Assembly: GCA_016208255.1 (NCBI GenBank)
Contig: JACQYK010000208.1
Location: 1 to 34,302 of the forward strand
Direction: 5' to 3'
DNA: 34,302 nucleotides
From: Deltaproteobacteria bacterium
GTDB taxonomy: Bacteria; Desulfobacterota; RBG-13-43-22
Shown here: positions 25,668 to 32,870 of the stretch, one piece after another
Position numbering within the stretch: the first letter of the stretch is position 1
Layout of the letters: the number at the start of each line of letters is the position of its first letter
Made by a program: the position numbers and the translations under genes
The notes under the pieces: generated by a model
What the model was told of the DNA's origin: nothing
The model's input: only the letters and a program-made list of their open reading frames with translations
Database searches by the model: none

Positions 25668-25670
25668 ACC

Positions 25671-25772
25671 GTCATGCCCCCTCCCAAGGGGCGTGACACT
25701 ACCAGTCCTGGTAATGGGCTGGTGGACTCGGGAACTATTATCGAACCTGAAGTCCTGAAATAAAGTCCAGCC
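25671..25772 (+). promoter_or_regulatory. Structured leader between ftsY and the AOR-family gene
   Basis: A 10-bp stem with one G-T pair joins 25671-25680 and 25688-25697 (GTCATGCCCC/GGGGCGTGAC). TACCAG/CTGGTA follows at 25700-25713. GGACTCGGG (25724-25732) pairs with CCTGAAGTCC (25746-25755) with one bulged A. GGCTG plus GAC (25717-25727) could instead pair with GTCCAGCC (25765-25772), an alternative to the previous stem. No T-run follows the first stem. It may combine ftsY transcript processing and control of the next gene. I could not match it to the molybdenum/tungsten cofactor riboswitch consensus. Confidence 0.45.
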
Positions 25773-25818
25773 GACGACGGATAAACATCCTAACATAAAA
25801 ACGAGAAAGGAGTTTTGT

Positions 25819-26289
25819 ATGAAGCTATTACGGGTAAACACCACCAAGCTGGAGACTCGCTATGAGGATCTTCCCGCCGACTGGAAGATGCTTGGCGGCC
25901 GGGGTCTTTCGGCCAAAATCATGAGGACCGAGGTTCCGCCTCAAGCCGACCCCCTGGGTTCGGAGGCTAAACTGGTTATCGCTGCCGGGCCGCTGGCCGG
26001 CACCCTGGCCCCTTCCTGTGGCCGAACCTCGGTAGGGGGTAAAAGCCCTCTGACCCAGGGCATCAAAGAGGCCAATGCCGGAGGCCCGGTCGGACAGGAT
26101 TTGGACAAATTAGGCATCCGGGCCATCGTCCTTGAAGGCCAACCTAAAGACGATAAGTTATATATTCTTTCCATCTCCAAGGACGGCGCCCTGCTCAAGG
26201 ATGGAGAAGCCTACCGGGGCCTCGGGGCCTTAAAACCTATGCCTTGGCTGATACCCTGCGGAAAGAATACCATGACAAGATTTCAATAA
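25819..26289 (+). CDS. Aldehyde:ferredoxin oxidoreductase family, N-terminal part (frameshifted gene)
   Basis: This part carries the AOR N-terminal domain that binds the tungsten/molybdenum pterin. It contains LGGRGLSAKI, LVIAAGPLAGTLAPSCGRTSVGGKSPLT and ANAGGPVGQDLDKLGIRAIVLEGQ. AAAGGAG lies 7 nt before the ATG. The homologous sequence ends at GLGALK near 26232-26235; after that the frame reads PMPWLIPCGKNTM and stops at 26289. The next frame continues with TYALADTLRKEYHDKISIISIGP. One A added to the run at 26232-26235 would restore a single frame of about 571 codons (25819-27530), a normal family length. This is either a real mutation or a homopolymer sequencing error. Confidence 0.8.
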   Translation: MKLLRVNTTKLETRYEDLPADWKMLGGRGLSAKIMRTEVPPQADPLGSEAKLVIAAGPLAGTLAPSCGRTSVGGKSPLTQGIKEANAGGPVGQDLDKLGIRAIVLEGQPKDDKLYILSISKDGALLKDGEAYRGLGALKPMPWLIPCGKNTMTRFQ

Positions 26290-27530
26290 TATCCATCGGT
26301 CCCGTGGTAGAACGAAAAGCCAAGGGCGCGACGGTCACTTTTACTGACAAAGACGGGCACTGCTCCAGGCATGCCGCCCGGGGCGGGTTGGGAGCGGTCA
26401 TGAGGGCCAAGGGACTCAAGGCCATCGTTATCGATGACCAGGGCGCCCCAGCCATTGAGTACGCCGACCGGAAGGCCTTTCAGGAAACATTGAAGAACTG
26501 GCCGGAGGTCCTGAAAAAGGATCCGTCATTGGCCGGCATGAGTAAATACGGGACCCCGGGGATCATTGTCCCCTTGAGGGGTTTAGGGAGTATGCCTTCC
26601 AAGAACTACAGCAGCGAACCGACCGAAGGATTTGAGGCCCTGGCCGGGCCGTCCCTGGATAAGATCAACCAGGAAAGAAAGGGGCGTATGGATGGCTGCA
26701 TGCCGGGTTGCCTGGTCAGGTGTTCGGTGGTTTATAATGATCCTCAGGGAAACCACCTGACTTCAAGCTACGAGTATGAGACCCTGGCCCTGATGGGCAC
26801 CAATTTAGGGATTGTCGATCCCGATGCCGTGGCCCGGTTCGATCGGATCAGTGACGAACTGGGAGTCGATACCATTGAGCTGGGAAGCGCCATGGGCGTG
26901 GCCGCCTCGGCCGGAAAAATGGAGATGGGAAACGTGGACTCGGCTCTGGCCCTCTTTGATGAAGTGGAAAAAGGAACGGAATTCGGCAGAGTCCTGGCCG
27001 ACGGGGTGGTGGCCACGGCCAAGTTGTTGGGGATTTCCAGGGTTCCGGCTTTCAAAGGCCAGGCCATTCCGGCCCATGATCCCCGGGTGACCAAGGCCAC
27101 CGGCGTAACCTACCATACCAGCCCTATGGGCGCGGATCATACGGCAGGGGTCAATTATGAAAACCCCATGGCCAAGGAAGGGCAGGTGGAGCGTTCCCTG
27201 AAGACCCAAATCATGAACGCCATGCAGGATTCTCTCGGATATTGTATCCTGGCGGCCCCGAACGATAAAAAGGTCCTGATCAATTTCTTAAAGGATTTGA
27301 TCAACGCCCGATTCGGCCTCAAGGTGACTGAAGATGAGCTGGTCAGGATCGGACGGGAAACGCTGAAGGATGAAATCGCTTTCAATGAAAAAGCCGGCTT
27401 CATCGCCGTTAACGATCCGGCTCCGGAATTTGTTCGAACCGAGCCCCTGGCCCCGACCCAGAGCGTTTTTGATGTACCCCAGGAGGAATTGGACGGGATC
27501 TGGAAACAATTGGATACCATTGCCGTCTAA
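26244..27530 (+). CDS. Aldehyde:ferredoxin oxidoreductase family, C-terminal part (frameshifted gene)
   Basis: This 428-codon frame is the continuation of the preceding fragment and has no own ribosome site; the TTG at 26244 is only its first possible start. It contains ARGGLGAVMRAKGLKAIVIDD, the iron-sulphur ligands in GCMPGCLVRC (Cys-x3-Cys-x3-Cys) and a later Cys in DSLGYCILAAP, so the [4Fe-4S] site is complete. Classical AORs have Cys-x2-Cys-x3-Cys. The family oxidises aldehydes or reduces acids with ferredoxin, and also includes the benzoyl-CoA-reductase subunit BamB. With acyl-CoA genes next to it, aldehyde or acyl chemistry in a catabolic route is likely, but the substrate is unknown. 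Confidence 0.82.
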   Translation: MADTLRKEYHDKISIISIGPVVERKAKGATVTFTDKDGHCSRHAARGGLGAVMRAKGLKAIVIDDQGAPAIEYADRKAFQETLKNWPEVLKKDPSLAGMSKYGTPGIIVPLRGLGSMPSKNYSSEPTEGFEALAGPSLDKINQERKGRMDGCMPGCLVRCSVVYNDPQGNHLTSSYEYETLALMGTNLGIVDPDAVARFDRISDELGVDTIELGSAMGVAASAGKMEMGNVDSALALFDEVEKGTEFGRVLADGVVATAKLLGISRVPAFKGQAIPAHDPRVTKATGVTYHTSPMGADHTAGVNYENPMAKEGQVERSLKTQIMNAMQDSLGYCILAAPNDKKVLINFLKDLINARFGLKVTEDELVRIGRETLKDEIAFNEKAGFIAVNDPAPEFVRTEPLAPTQSVFDVPQEELDGIWKQLDTIAV

Positions 27531-27579
27531 GGCCGACATTCCGGAAAGACTATCCGTTTATTCATGAATAGGAGAACCT

Positions 27580-27621
27580 ATGTTCGATGACCAAATTTTA
27601 TTGGGTCGAATGGTCAAGTAG
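27580..27621 (+). other. 13-codon leader ORF or gene remnant
   Basis: AGGAGA sits 4-5 nt before ATG 27580, followed by MFDDQILLGRMVK and a stop at 27619-27621. The signal is better than for several full genes here. It may be a leader peptide for the dehydrogenase gene, or the surviving start of a deleted gene. Confidence 0.3.
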
Positions 27622-27717
27622 GAAAATAGGATTTGAGGTCCAATCTTCGACGAGTCCTATTTTAATATTCCGGCTTCCGGCCGATTGGACGTTCAAAGGT
27701 TTGAAAGGAAATAATTC

Positions 27718-28977
27718 ATGACCGTTGAGGAAATTAAGAAAGTGGTATTTGTCGGAGGCGGGACCATGGGGTCCTTCAACTCCATGGTGGCTGCGGCTGC
27801 GGGATACCCGGTAACCGTCTATGATGAATCCCCCCAGGCCCTGGCGGCTCTCACCGATCGTCAGAAGGCCTGGGGGGAAGTCCTGATCGAAAGATGGCAG
27901 ATGCCCCGGGAAAGGATCGAACAAGGGCTTCAAAACATACAATGGACCAATGATCCGGCCGAAGCGGCGGCCGATGCCGATTTGCTCAGCGAATCAGTCT
28001 TTGAACGGCTGGAGCTAAAGCGACGGATTCACCAAAGGTTCGATGAACTCTGCCCTCCCAAGACCATTTTTACCACCAATACCTCAACGCTGCTGCTCTC
28101 GGATATAGAATCGGCGGTCCGGCGGGGAGACCGGTTTGCCGCCATGCATTTCCATCAACCGAATATTCTGGCGGACCTGGTGGCCGGGCCCCGGACGAGC
28201 CCGGGGACCATGGACCTTCTGAAACGCTATATAAAAAGTATCGGTATGACCTATGTGCTTTTGAAAAAAGAAAGGGCCGGTTATCTGCATAACGCCATGT
28301 ATGTGGCCTTTTTGTCTACCGGCCTGATGTTAAAAGTAATCGGAGGTCTGGATATCGAAGAGATCGACCGCTCCTGGATGCTCAGTCAAAAAGCGGAGGG
28401 AGGCCCTTTCGGATCCATGGATCATGTAGGATTTAATGTCATTGTTGATGCCTTTGAAGGTCAAAATGATCCGGATGATCCTGCCCTGAAGTACAAGGCA
28501 GCCGCGTTAGATCTATTCCGGCCATATCTCGAGCGGGGAGACCTGGGACAGAAAACCGGAAAGGGGTTTTATTCCTACCCGGATCCGGCTTTTTTAAATC
28601 CTGGATTTCTGGAGGATAAAAAGGAAAATCCTTTGGCCAGCAAGATTCTGATCAACTCCGTTCTGGCCACCGCTCTGACCCTGGTTATCGAAGGTGCCGG
28701 GGATATCCGGGATATAGACCGGTCCTGGATGATTACCCATCGTCCGGACATCGGTCCCTTTGGAATGATCGACGAAAAAGGGCTTGATGTCTTCCTGGCG
28801 GAACTGGAGGAAAGAGCGGCCCTTGATCCCCTCTTTGCCCTGAATTTCCCCGTCCTCTCTGAGTACCTGAAGGGTTATATCGAAAGAGGTGAATTGGGGA
28901 TGAAGACCGGCCAAGGGTTTTACACCTACCCGGATCCGGAATTTAAAAACCCGGACTTTATTTTAAATAGTGAATGA
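27718..28977 (+). CDS. 3-Hydroxyacyl-CoA dehydrogenase, two C-terminal domains
   Basis: This 419-residue NAD-dependent enzyme oxidises 3-hydroxyacyl-CoA in beta-oxidation-like routes. The Rossmann loop is GGGTMG at 13-18, where Gly replaces the Ala common at the second position. The central TNTSTL is at 120-125 and HFHQP at 144-148. Two copies of the C-terminal helical domain follow, at about 186-290 and 308-410; each ends in a KTGxGFYxYPDP motif, which shows internal duplication as in stand-alone bacterial enzymes of this class. AAAGGA precedes the ATG by about 9 nt. It lies between the AOR-type gene and an alpha/beta-hydrolase gene on the same strand. Confidence 0.92.
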   Translation: MTVEEIKKVVFVGGGTMGSFNSMVAAAAGYPVTVYDESPQALAALTDRQKAWGEVLIERWQMPRERIEQGLQNIQWTNDPAEAAADADLLSESVFERLELKRRIHQRFDELCPPKTIFTTNTSTLLLSDIESAVRRGDRFAAMHFHQPNILADLVAGPRTSPGTMDLLKRYIKSIGMTYVLLKKERAGYLHNAMYVAFLSTGLMLKVIGGLDIEEIDRSWMLSQKAEGGPFGSMDHVGFNVIVDAFEGQNDPDDPALKYKAAALDLFRPYLERGDLGQKTGKGFYSYPDPAFLNPGFLEDKKENPLASKILINSVLATALTLVIEGAGDIRDIDRSWMITHRPDIGPFGMIDEKGLDVFLAELEERAALDPLFALNFPVLSEYLKGYIERGELGMKTGQGFYTYPDPEFKNPDFILNSE

Positions 28978-29046
28978 ACTTTCCCGGCTAATTGAGGAGA
29001 AAAAGAAATACATTTATTGGGGTACTGATCAGGAAAGGATAAATAC

Positions 29047-29946
29047 ATGGCCTATTTTCAAAACAACAACGTCCGTATCTATTACGAGGATGTGGGACAG
29101 GGTGAACCCATCATAGCCAACCACGGGTTGGCCGAAGACACCACCTACTGGAGTGAATCCGGGGTCACCGCCTCCCTGGCCGCAAAGTACCGGGTCATCT
29201 CGATCGACATGCGCGGCCACGGCCGGACCGTGGTCGAAGGCGAAGCGAAGGGGTATAATGAAATCACCATGGGAGAGGATTTCACCGCCCTGGCTGACCA
29301 CCTCAAACTTGGCAGGTTTCACCTCCTCAGCCATGCCACCGGCGGCATGGTGGCCGCCCGCTACGGGATCCGGCACTCCGACCGGCTGCTCAGTCTGATA
29401 CTGACCGATACGGGATCGGAGACCCTGCCCACTATGTTCGCTGCCGACGGTCATGAGGTTACGGAAGAAGAACAGGAACAGCTTCGAATACTGGGCGATC
29501 AGCTCAGGCAGGATTGGATCAAAAATCAACCGCCCCCGCCAAGCTATCTGCAGCGGAAAGCCAACTGGCGCGCCAACCCGGGGGTCTTTACCTTCAAGAT
29601 GGCCGAACATCCCTACAGTGACCGGATGTATGAGATCATGGATGACTGGGGCCAGCGTCGGAATCCCTGGGCCCTGATGGAGTTCATGCAGAGCTTTTAC
29701 ACCGATCCGGATCCGATGGTGGAAGGATTGCGGCGGATCAAGTGCCCGACGCTGCTGCTGATCGGCGAATTCGACTATGTCTTTCTCAAGCCGACCGAAT
29801 TGATGGCCAGGGAGATACCGGACAACCGGCATGTGGTCCTGCGGGGGTGCGGGCATATGACCGCCCTGGAGGCGCCGAAGTGGACGGCCCATGAGCTTCT
29901 CGATTTTCTCGAATGTGTCAGAAAAACCGGCCGCGCCAAGTGGTAG
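29047..29946 (+). CDS. Alpha/beta-hydrolase-fold protein with Ala at the nucleophile position
   Basis: This 299-residue protein has the fold's landmarks: oxyanion-loop HGLAEDTTYW at 26-35, DMRGHGR at 54-60, the nucleophile-elbow region at 93-101, acid D243 in GEFDYVF and H270 in GCGHMTALEAP. The elbow reads LLSHATGGM instead of LLGHSTGGM, so position 97 is Ala where a Ser is expected, and position 95 is Ser where Gly is usual. Hydrolysis by the normal mechanism therefore seems impossible. It may be inactive, or act as a lyase-like or cofactor-free enzyme. A single base change (TCC to GCC) explains it. No strong Shine-Dalgarno is seen; AGGA lies 11 nt upstream. Confidence 0.9.
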   Translation: MAYFQNNNVRIYYEDVGQGEPIIANHGLAEDTTYWSESGVTASLAAKYRVISIDMRGHGRTVVEGEAKGYNEITMGEDFTALADHLKLGRFHLLSHATGGMVAARYGIRHSDRLLSLILTDTGSETLPTMFAADGHEVTEEEQEQLRILGDQLRQDWIKNQPPPPSYLQRKANWRANPGVFTFKMAEHPYSDRMYEIMDDWGQRRNPWALMEFMQSFYTDPDPMVEGLRRIKCPTLLLIGEFDYVFLKPTELMAREIPDNRHVVLRGCGHMTALEAPKWTAHELLDFLECVRKTGRAKW

Positions 29947-30298
29947 AAAAAAAGTGACCTTTGAAAATGTTAAATTTTAATCAAGATCAAAGAAGGCGAT
30001 TCAGCATCTCCATCACCCTGACCCTCTCCGACTCGGCTGAGCCATTTCGATCAAACTTGTCGACGAGCTCAAGTCGAGTCGCTCAAGGCCCGGAGCTTGT
30101 CGAGAGGCTCGTCGCAGACCCCATGGGGAGAGGGGATTCTTCTTGTTTCCCCTCTCTTGATCCGGTCGGCTTTGCCGACCTCTTGAAGAGCTCGACGGAG
30201 TCGAGCGGAGGGAGGGGATGAAGGGGAGGGTGAAGTAGGATCAATTTATTCGCAAAAGAAACGGAGAGTTAAAGGCGCAACTCCACGGCGCTGCTGCT
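29947..30298 (+). repeat. MITE/REP-like intergenic block with nested hairpins
   Basis: TCACCCT near 30013 and AGGGTGA near 30229 form short outer inverted ends. Inside are a perfect 9-bp hairpin GAGAGGGGA/TCCCCTCTC (30128-30136/30148-30156), GGTCGGC/GCCGACC with a TTT loop (30164-30180) and GCTCGAC/GTCGAGC with a GGA loop (30190-30206). The cores TCGGCTTTGCCGA and AGTCGAGCGG also occur in the block downstream of smc (23449-23463; 23521-23530), so the two are related. No gene is supported. Confidence 0.75.
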
Positions 30299-30553
30299 AT
30301 GAAAAAAGGCCAATCGGACTTCAAAGTGGGTGAAACGGTCTGTTATTTCGGATCAAAAAACAAGAAACAAGAACCTTTTCCGGGCCTGGTCCTGGAGATA
30401 AGGGATCGGATAAAAATCAGCTATTTCGACGCCCCCGAGCAGAGGATCATTTGGGTCGATCCGGAGGATATCGAAAAGCAGAGCAGCTCTCGTTGCGCGC
30501 ACAACGCCGAATGCGGTTGGTGCGATGATACGGGCAAATGCATCTACGAATGA
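30299..30553 (+). CDS. Small protein, beta-barrel-like with a four-Cys tail
   Basis: This 84-residue protein is not recognised. Residues 9-60 (KVGETVCYFG ... GLVLEIRDRIKISYFD ... WVDPEDIEKQ) read like an SH3/Tudor-type small barrel. The tail has C66-x5-C72-x2-C75-x5-C81, a plausible zinc or disulphide knuckle. There is no signal peptide, so zinc binding seems more likely than disulphides. No good ribosome site is visible, and it follows a repeat block, so expression is uncertain. The next gene begins 114 nt downstream. Confidence 0.6.
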   Translation: MKKGQSDFKVGETVCYFGSKNKKQEPFPGLVLEIRDRIKISYFDAPEQRIIWVDPEDIEKQSSSRCAHNAECGWCDDTGKCIYE

Positions 30554-30667
30554 GGCTCAAACCGGAATTTTTTGATCCTTCGAATCCTGTGCTTGGTAAT
30601 GATGAAGTTTTATCCTGCTAGTTTATAAGGGTCCTATAATAGTCTTGTCTGAAATTGAAGGAAAGCC

Positions 30668-31195
30668 ATGAGCCTAAAAATCCCCCTCCCCAATCCGGAT
30701 GACCTGCCGGAAGAGATAAGAAAAATTGTATCCTCTTCCCCCCTGAATGTGGTCAAAATGATGGCCAATGCGCCCGCCAGTTTCCTGGGCTTCCAGGAAT
30801 TGGCCGCCGGGGTGCTCTTTAAAAGCCAATTCGATCCCCGAAAACGGGAAATCGCCGTTTGCCGAATCGGCCATGTCACCCGGGCCAATTATGAATGGAC
30901 CCATCATGTGCGGGTGGCCAGGCGTCTGGCTATCACGGAAGAAGAGATCGGGATCATCGGTTCAGAAAATCCCGTGACCTCCCTTGATGAAGAGGGCAAT
31001 CTTCTCTGCCGCGTTGCCGACAAGATCAGTCTAAAGGTCCGGCTAAGCGATGAGGCCCTGGCCCAAATACTGGAGCGGTACGGAGTCCGGGGCGCTACCG
31101 AGCTGATTCTCTGTTGCAGCTACTTCAATATGGTCAGCCGGTTTTTAGAATCAACCCGGGTAGAACTTGAATCTACGCCCGGTAATCAAGGCTGA
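30668..31195 (+). CDS. Carboxymuconolactone decarboxylase (AhpD-like) family protein
   Basis: This 175-residue protein has the family core PRKREIAVCRIGHVTRANYEWTHHVRVARRLAITEEEI at 57-94, with E76 and H80 at the conserved sites. The redox CxxC of AhpD is absent, so it is closer to the decarboxylase-type branch. Members occur with aromatic and CoA-dependent degradation genes, but their chemistry is often unknown. AAGGAAA lies about 5 nt before the ATG. A perfect TATAAT at 30635-30640, without a clear -35 box, is the only promoter sign. Confidence 0.88.
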   Translation: MSLKIPLPNPDDLPEEIRKIVSSSPLNVVKMMANAPASFLGFQELAAGVLFKSQFDPRKREIAVCRIGHVTRANYEWTHHVRVARRLAITEEEIGIIGSENPVTSLDEEGNLLCRVADKISLKVRLSDEALAQILERYGVRGATELILCCSYFNMVSRFLESTRVELESTPGNQG

Positions 31196-31434
31196 GTTTA
31201 GCCCCCCGCTTCTTAGTCTCCTAGCCGGTATTTCATTCAGTTTTTTTTTCTTGATAAGAATTGCAACGTTGAGGGTTGGATCTTTTTTTTAGATTTGCTT
31301 CGGATCCCTTTCTAAGGAAAGGTCTGAACAGCCGAGATCCAGCCGCTCAAAGGGATTGATTTTTAAGCCGATGGTATGGTAATCCATACATAGACCCAAT
31401 TCTGAGAAGGTAATAAAATGAAACGGAGACTACC

Positions 31435-32682
31435 ATGACCGAAAAAAAAGAGGGACTGCTCAGTCCCTATCGTGTCCTTGATCTGTGTGATGAAAAAGGT
31501 CTCTTTTGCGGCAAGTTGATGGGGGACCTGGGGGCCGATGTCATCAAGATCGAGCCGCCGGGAGGCGAGGCCGTGCGGAACAAAGGGCCCTTTTATAAAG
31601 ATCAGGTCGACCCCCAAAAAAGCCTCTACTGGTTCAGCCTGAATACCAGCAAAAGGGGAATCACCCTGGATATTGCCAAACCGGAAGGTGCGGAAATCTT
31701 CAGAAGGCTGGTGAAGACAGCCGATTTTGTGATCGAGTCCTTCAAACCGGGTTATCTGGCCGGTCTGGGCCTCGGTTATGCCGATCTGGAAAAAATCAAC
31801 CCCGGGGTCATCCTGGTCTCGATTACCCCCTTTGGACAAACCGGTCCCTACCGGGATTGGAAGGGACCGGATATGGTCTTGTGGGCTTTAGGCGCCGGCC
31901 CCTTTATCCGGACCTTCGATAGTCCCGATCGACCGCCTTTTCGGGTCAGCCATCATCCCCAGACCTATTTCCATGGAGGAACCGAAGCGGTGGTCGGGGC
32001 CATGGCGGCCCTCCATCACCGGGCTAATACGGGAGAAGGACAGCAGGTGGACGTCTCCATCCAGGAATGCGTCAGCTGGCATCCCCTGGGGGACTATGAC
32101 CTGAACAAACGGGTCGTGAAACGGGGGACCATGCTGCTTCCTCTTCAGGTTAAGGTTACCCATATCTGGCCCTGTAAAGACGGTCATGTCATGTGGCGTT
32201 ATACCGGCGGACCGGCGGCCAAACGCCATAGTACCCCCCTGGCTAACTGGATTAACCAGGAGGGCTTCGGCGATGATTGGTTCAAGAATTTTGACTGGGA
32301 AAATTTCAGCCATTTCACCACCAATCAGGAGGTGATTGATCATATGGAAGATCTGACTAAGAAATTCTTCCTGACCAAAACCAAGGCCGAGTTAATGGAA
32401 GGGGCCATTAAGTATCGGATCATGCTCTACCCGATCAGTACCGTCGCCGATCTTCTGGAAAGTCCCCAATTAAAGTATCGGGAATTCTGGACGGAGGTGA
32501 GGCACCCGGAGCTGAATGATACGATCCGTTATCCGGGAAAGTGGGCCAATAACTCTGCAACCCCTCCGCGGATCTCCCGTCGTGCGCCGTTGATCGGCGA
32601 GCACAATGAAGAGGTCTATTGCGGTGAATTGGGGTATTCCCCGGAAGAAATGCAAACTTTAAAAGGGGCCGGGGTGATTTAA
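31435..32682 (+). CDS. Class III (CaiB/BaiF) CoA-transferase, first copy
   Basis: This 415-residue enzyme moves CoA between carboxylic acids. The family start is YRVLDLCDEKGLFCGKLMGD followed by LGADVIKIEPPGGE (33-46). SLNTSKRGITLDI and VSITPFGQTGPYRDWKGPDM precede D146, which aligns with the catalytic Asp that forms the anhydride with the acid. RRAPLIGEHNEEVY closes the protein. GGAGA is 5 nt before the ATG. The 239-nt gap before it shows only a 6-bp hairpin (31307-31322). Together with the second copy it may form a heteromeric enzyme, as in BbsEF. Confidence 0.93.
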   Translation: MTEKKEGLLSPYRVLDLCDEKGLFCGKLMGDLGADVIKIEPPGGEAVRNKGPFYKDQVDPQKSLYWFSLNTSKRGITLDIAKPEGAEIFRRLVKTADFVIESFKPGYLAGLGLGYADLEKINPGVILVSITPFGQTGPYRDWKGPDMVLWALGAGPFIRTFDSPDRPPFRVSHHPQTYFHGGTEAVVGAMAALHHRANTGEGQQVDVSIQECVSWHPLGDYDLNKRVVKRGTMLLPLQVKVTHIWPCKDGHVMWRYTGGPAAKRHSTPLANWINQEGFGDDWFKNFDWENFSHFTTNQEVIDHMEDLTKKFFLTKTKAELMEGAIKYRIMLYPISTVADLLESPQLKYREFWTEVRHPELNDTIRYPGKWANNSATPPRISRRAPLIGEHNEEVYCGELGYSPEEMQTLKGAGVI

Positions 32683-32699
32683 TACGAAAAAATTATTGT

Positions 32700-32786
32700 G
32701 GCTATAGGCAAGAGGCTATAGGCCATGGGAAAATCGATATCCATAAACTTCTTCCCTATTGCCCATAGCCCATAGCCTATCGCCCC
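32700..32786 (+). repeat. Palindromic element with heptamer-repeat arms (GGCNANN)
   Basis: The left arm, 32700-32727, is four 7-nt units: GGCTATA, GGCAAGA, GGCTATA, GGCCATG. The right arm, 32754-32781, reads CCCTATT, GCCCATA, GCCCATA, GCCTATC. Aligned as a palindrome, 21 of 29 positions match. A spacer of about 24 nt separates them. It lies between the two CoA-transferase genes and is built like the element before glyQ, though the unit sequence differs. Confidence 0.8.
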
Positions 32787-32870
32787 AATAAAGATATTTT
32801 CATGATCAGTGTCGCTCCAGAGGGCAAGAAGGTTGAATACTCCTCCGGAAAATAAAAAGGAGACTTCATA

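Noticed and set aside
25668..25818. Molybdenum/tungsten cofactor riboswitch
   Set aside because: The context is attractive and structure exists, but I could not match the conserved sequence blocks, so only a generic structured leader is reported.
26230..26236. Programmed -1 frameshift in the AOR-family gene
   Set aside because: CTTAAAA does not fit the X XXY YYZ rule at its first positions, and the family is not known to use frameshifting; a lost base is simpler.
29029..29892. 287-codon minus-strand open frame
   Set aside because: It is the antisense shadow of the alpha/beta-hydrolase gene; the composition is His/Gly/Pro-rich and no family motif is seen.
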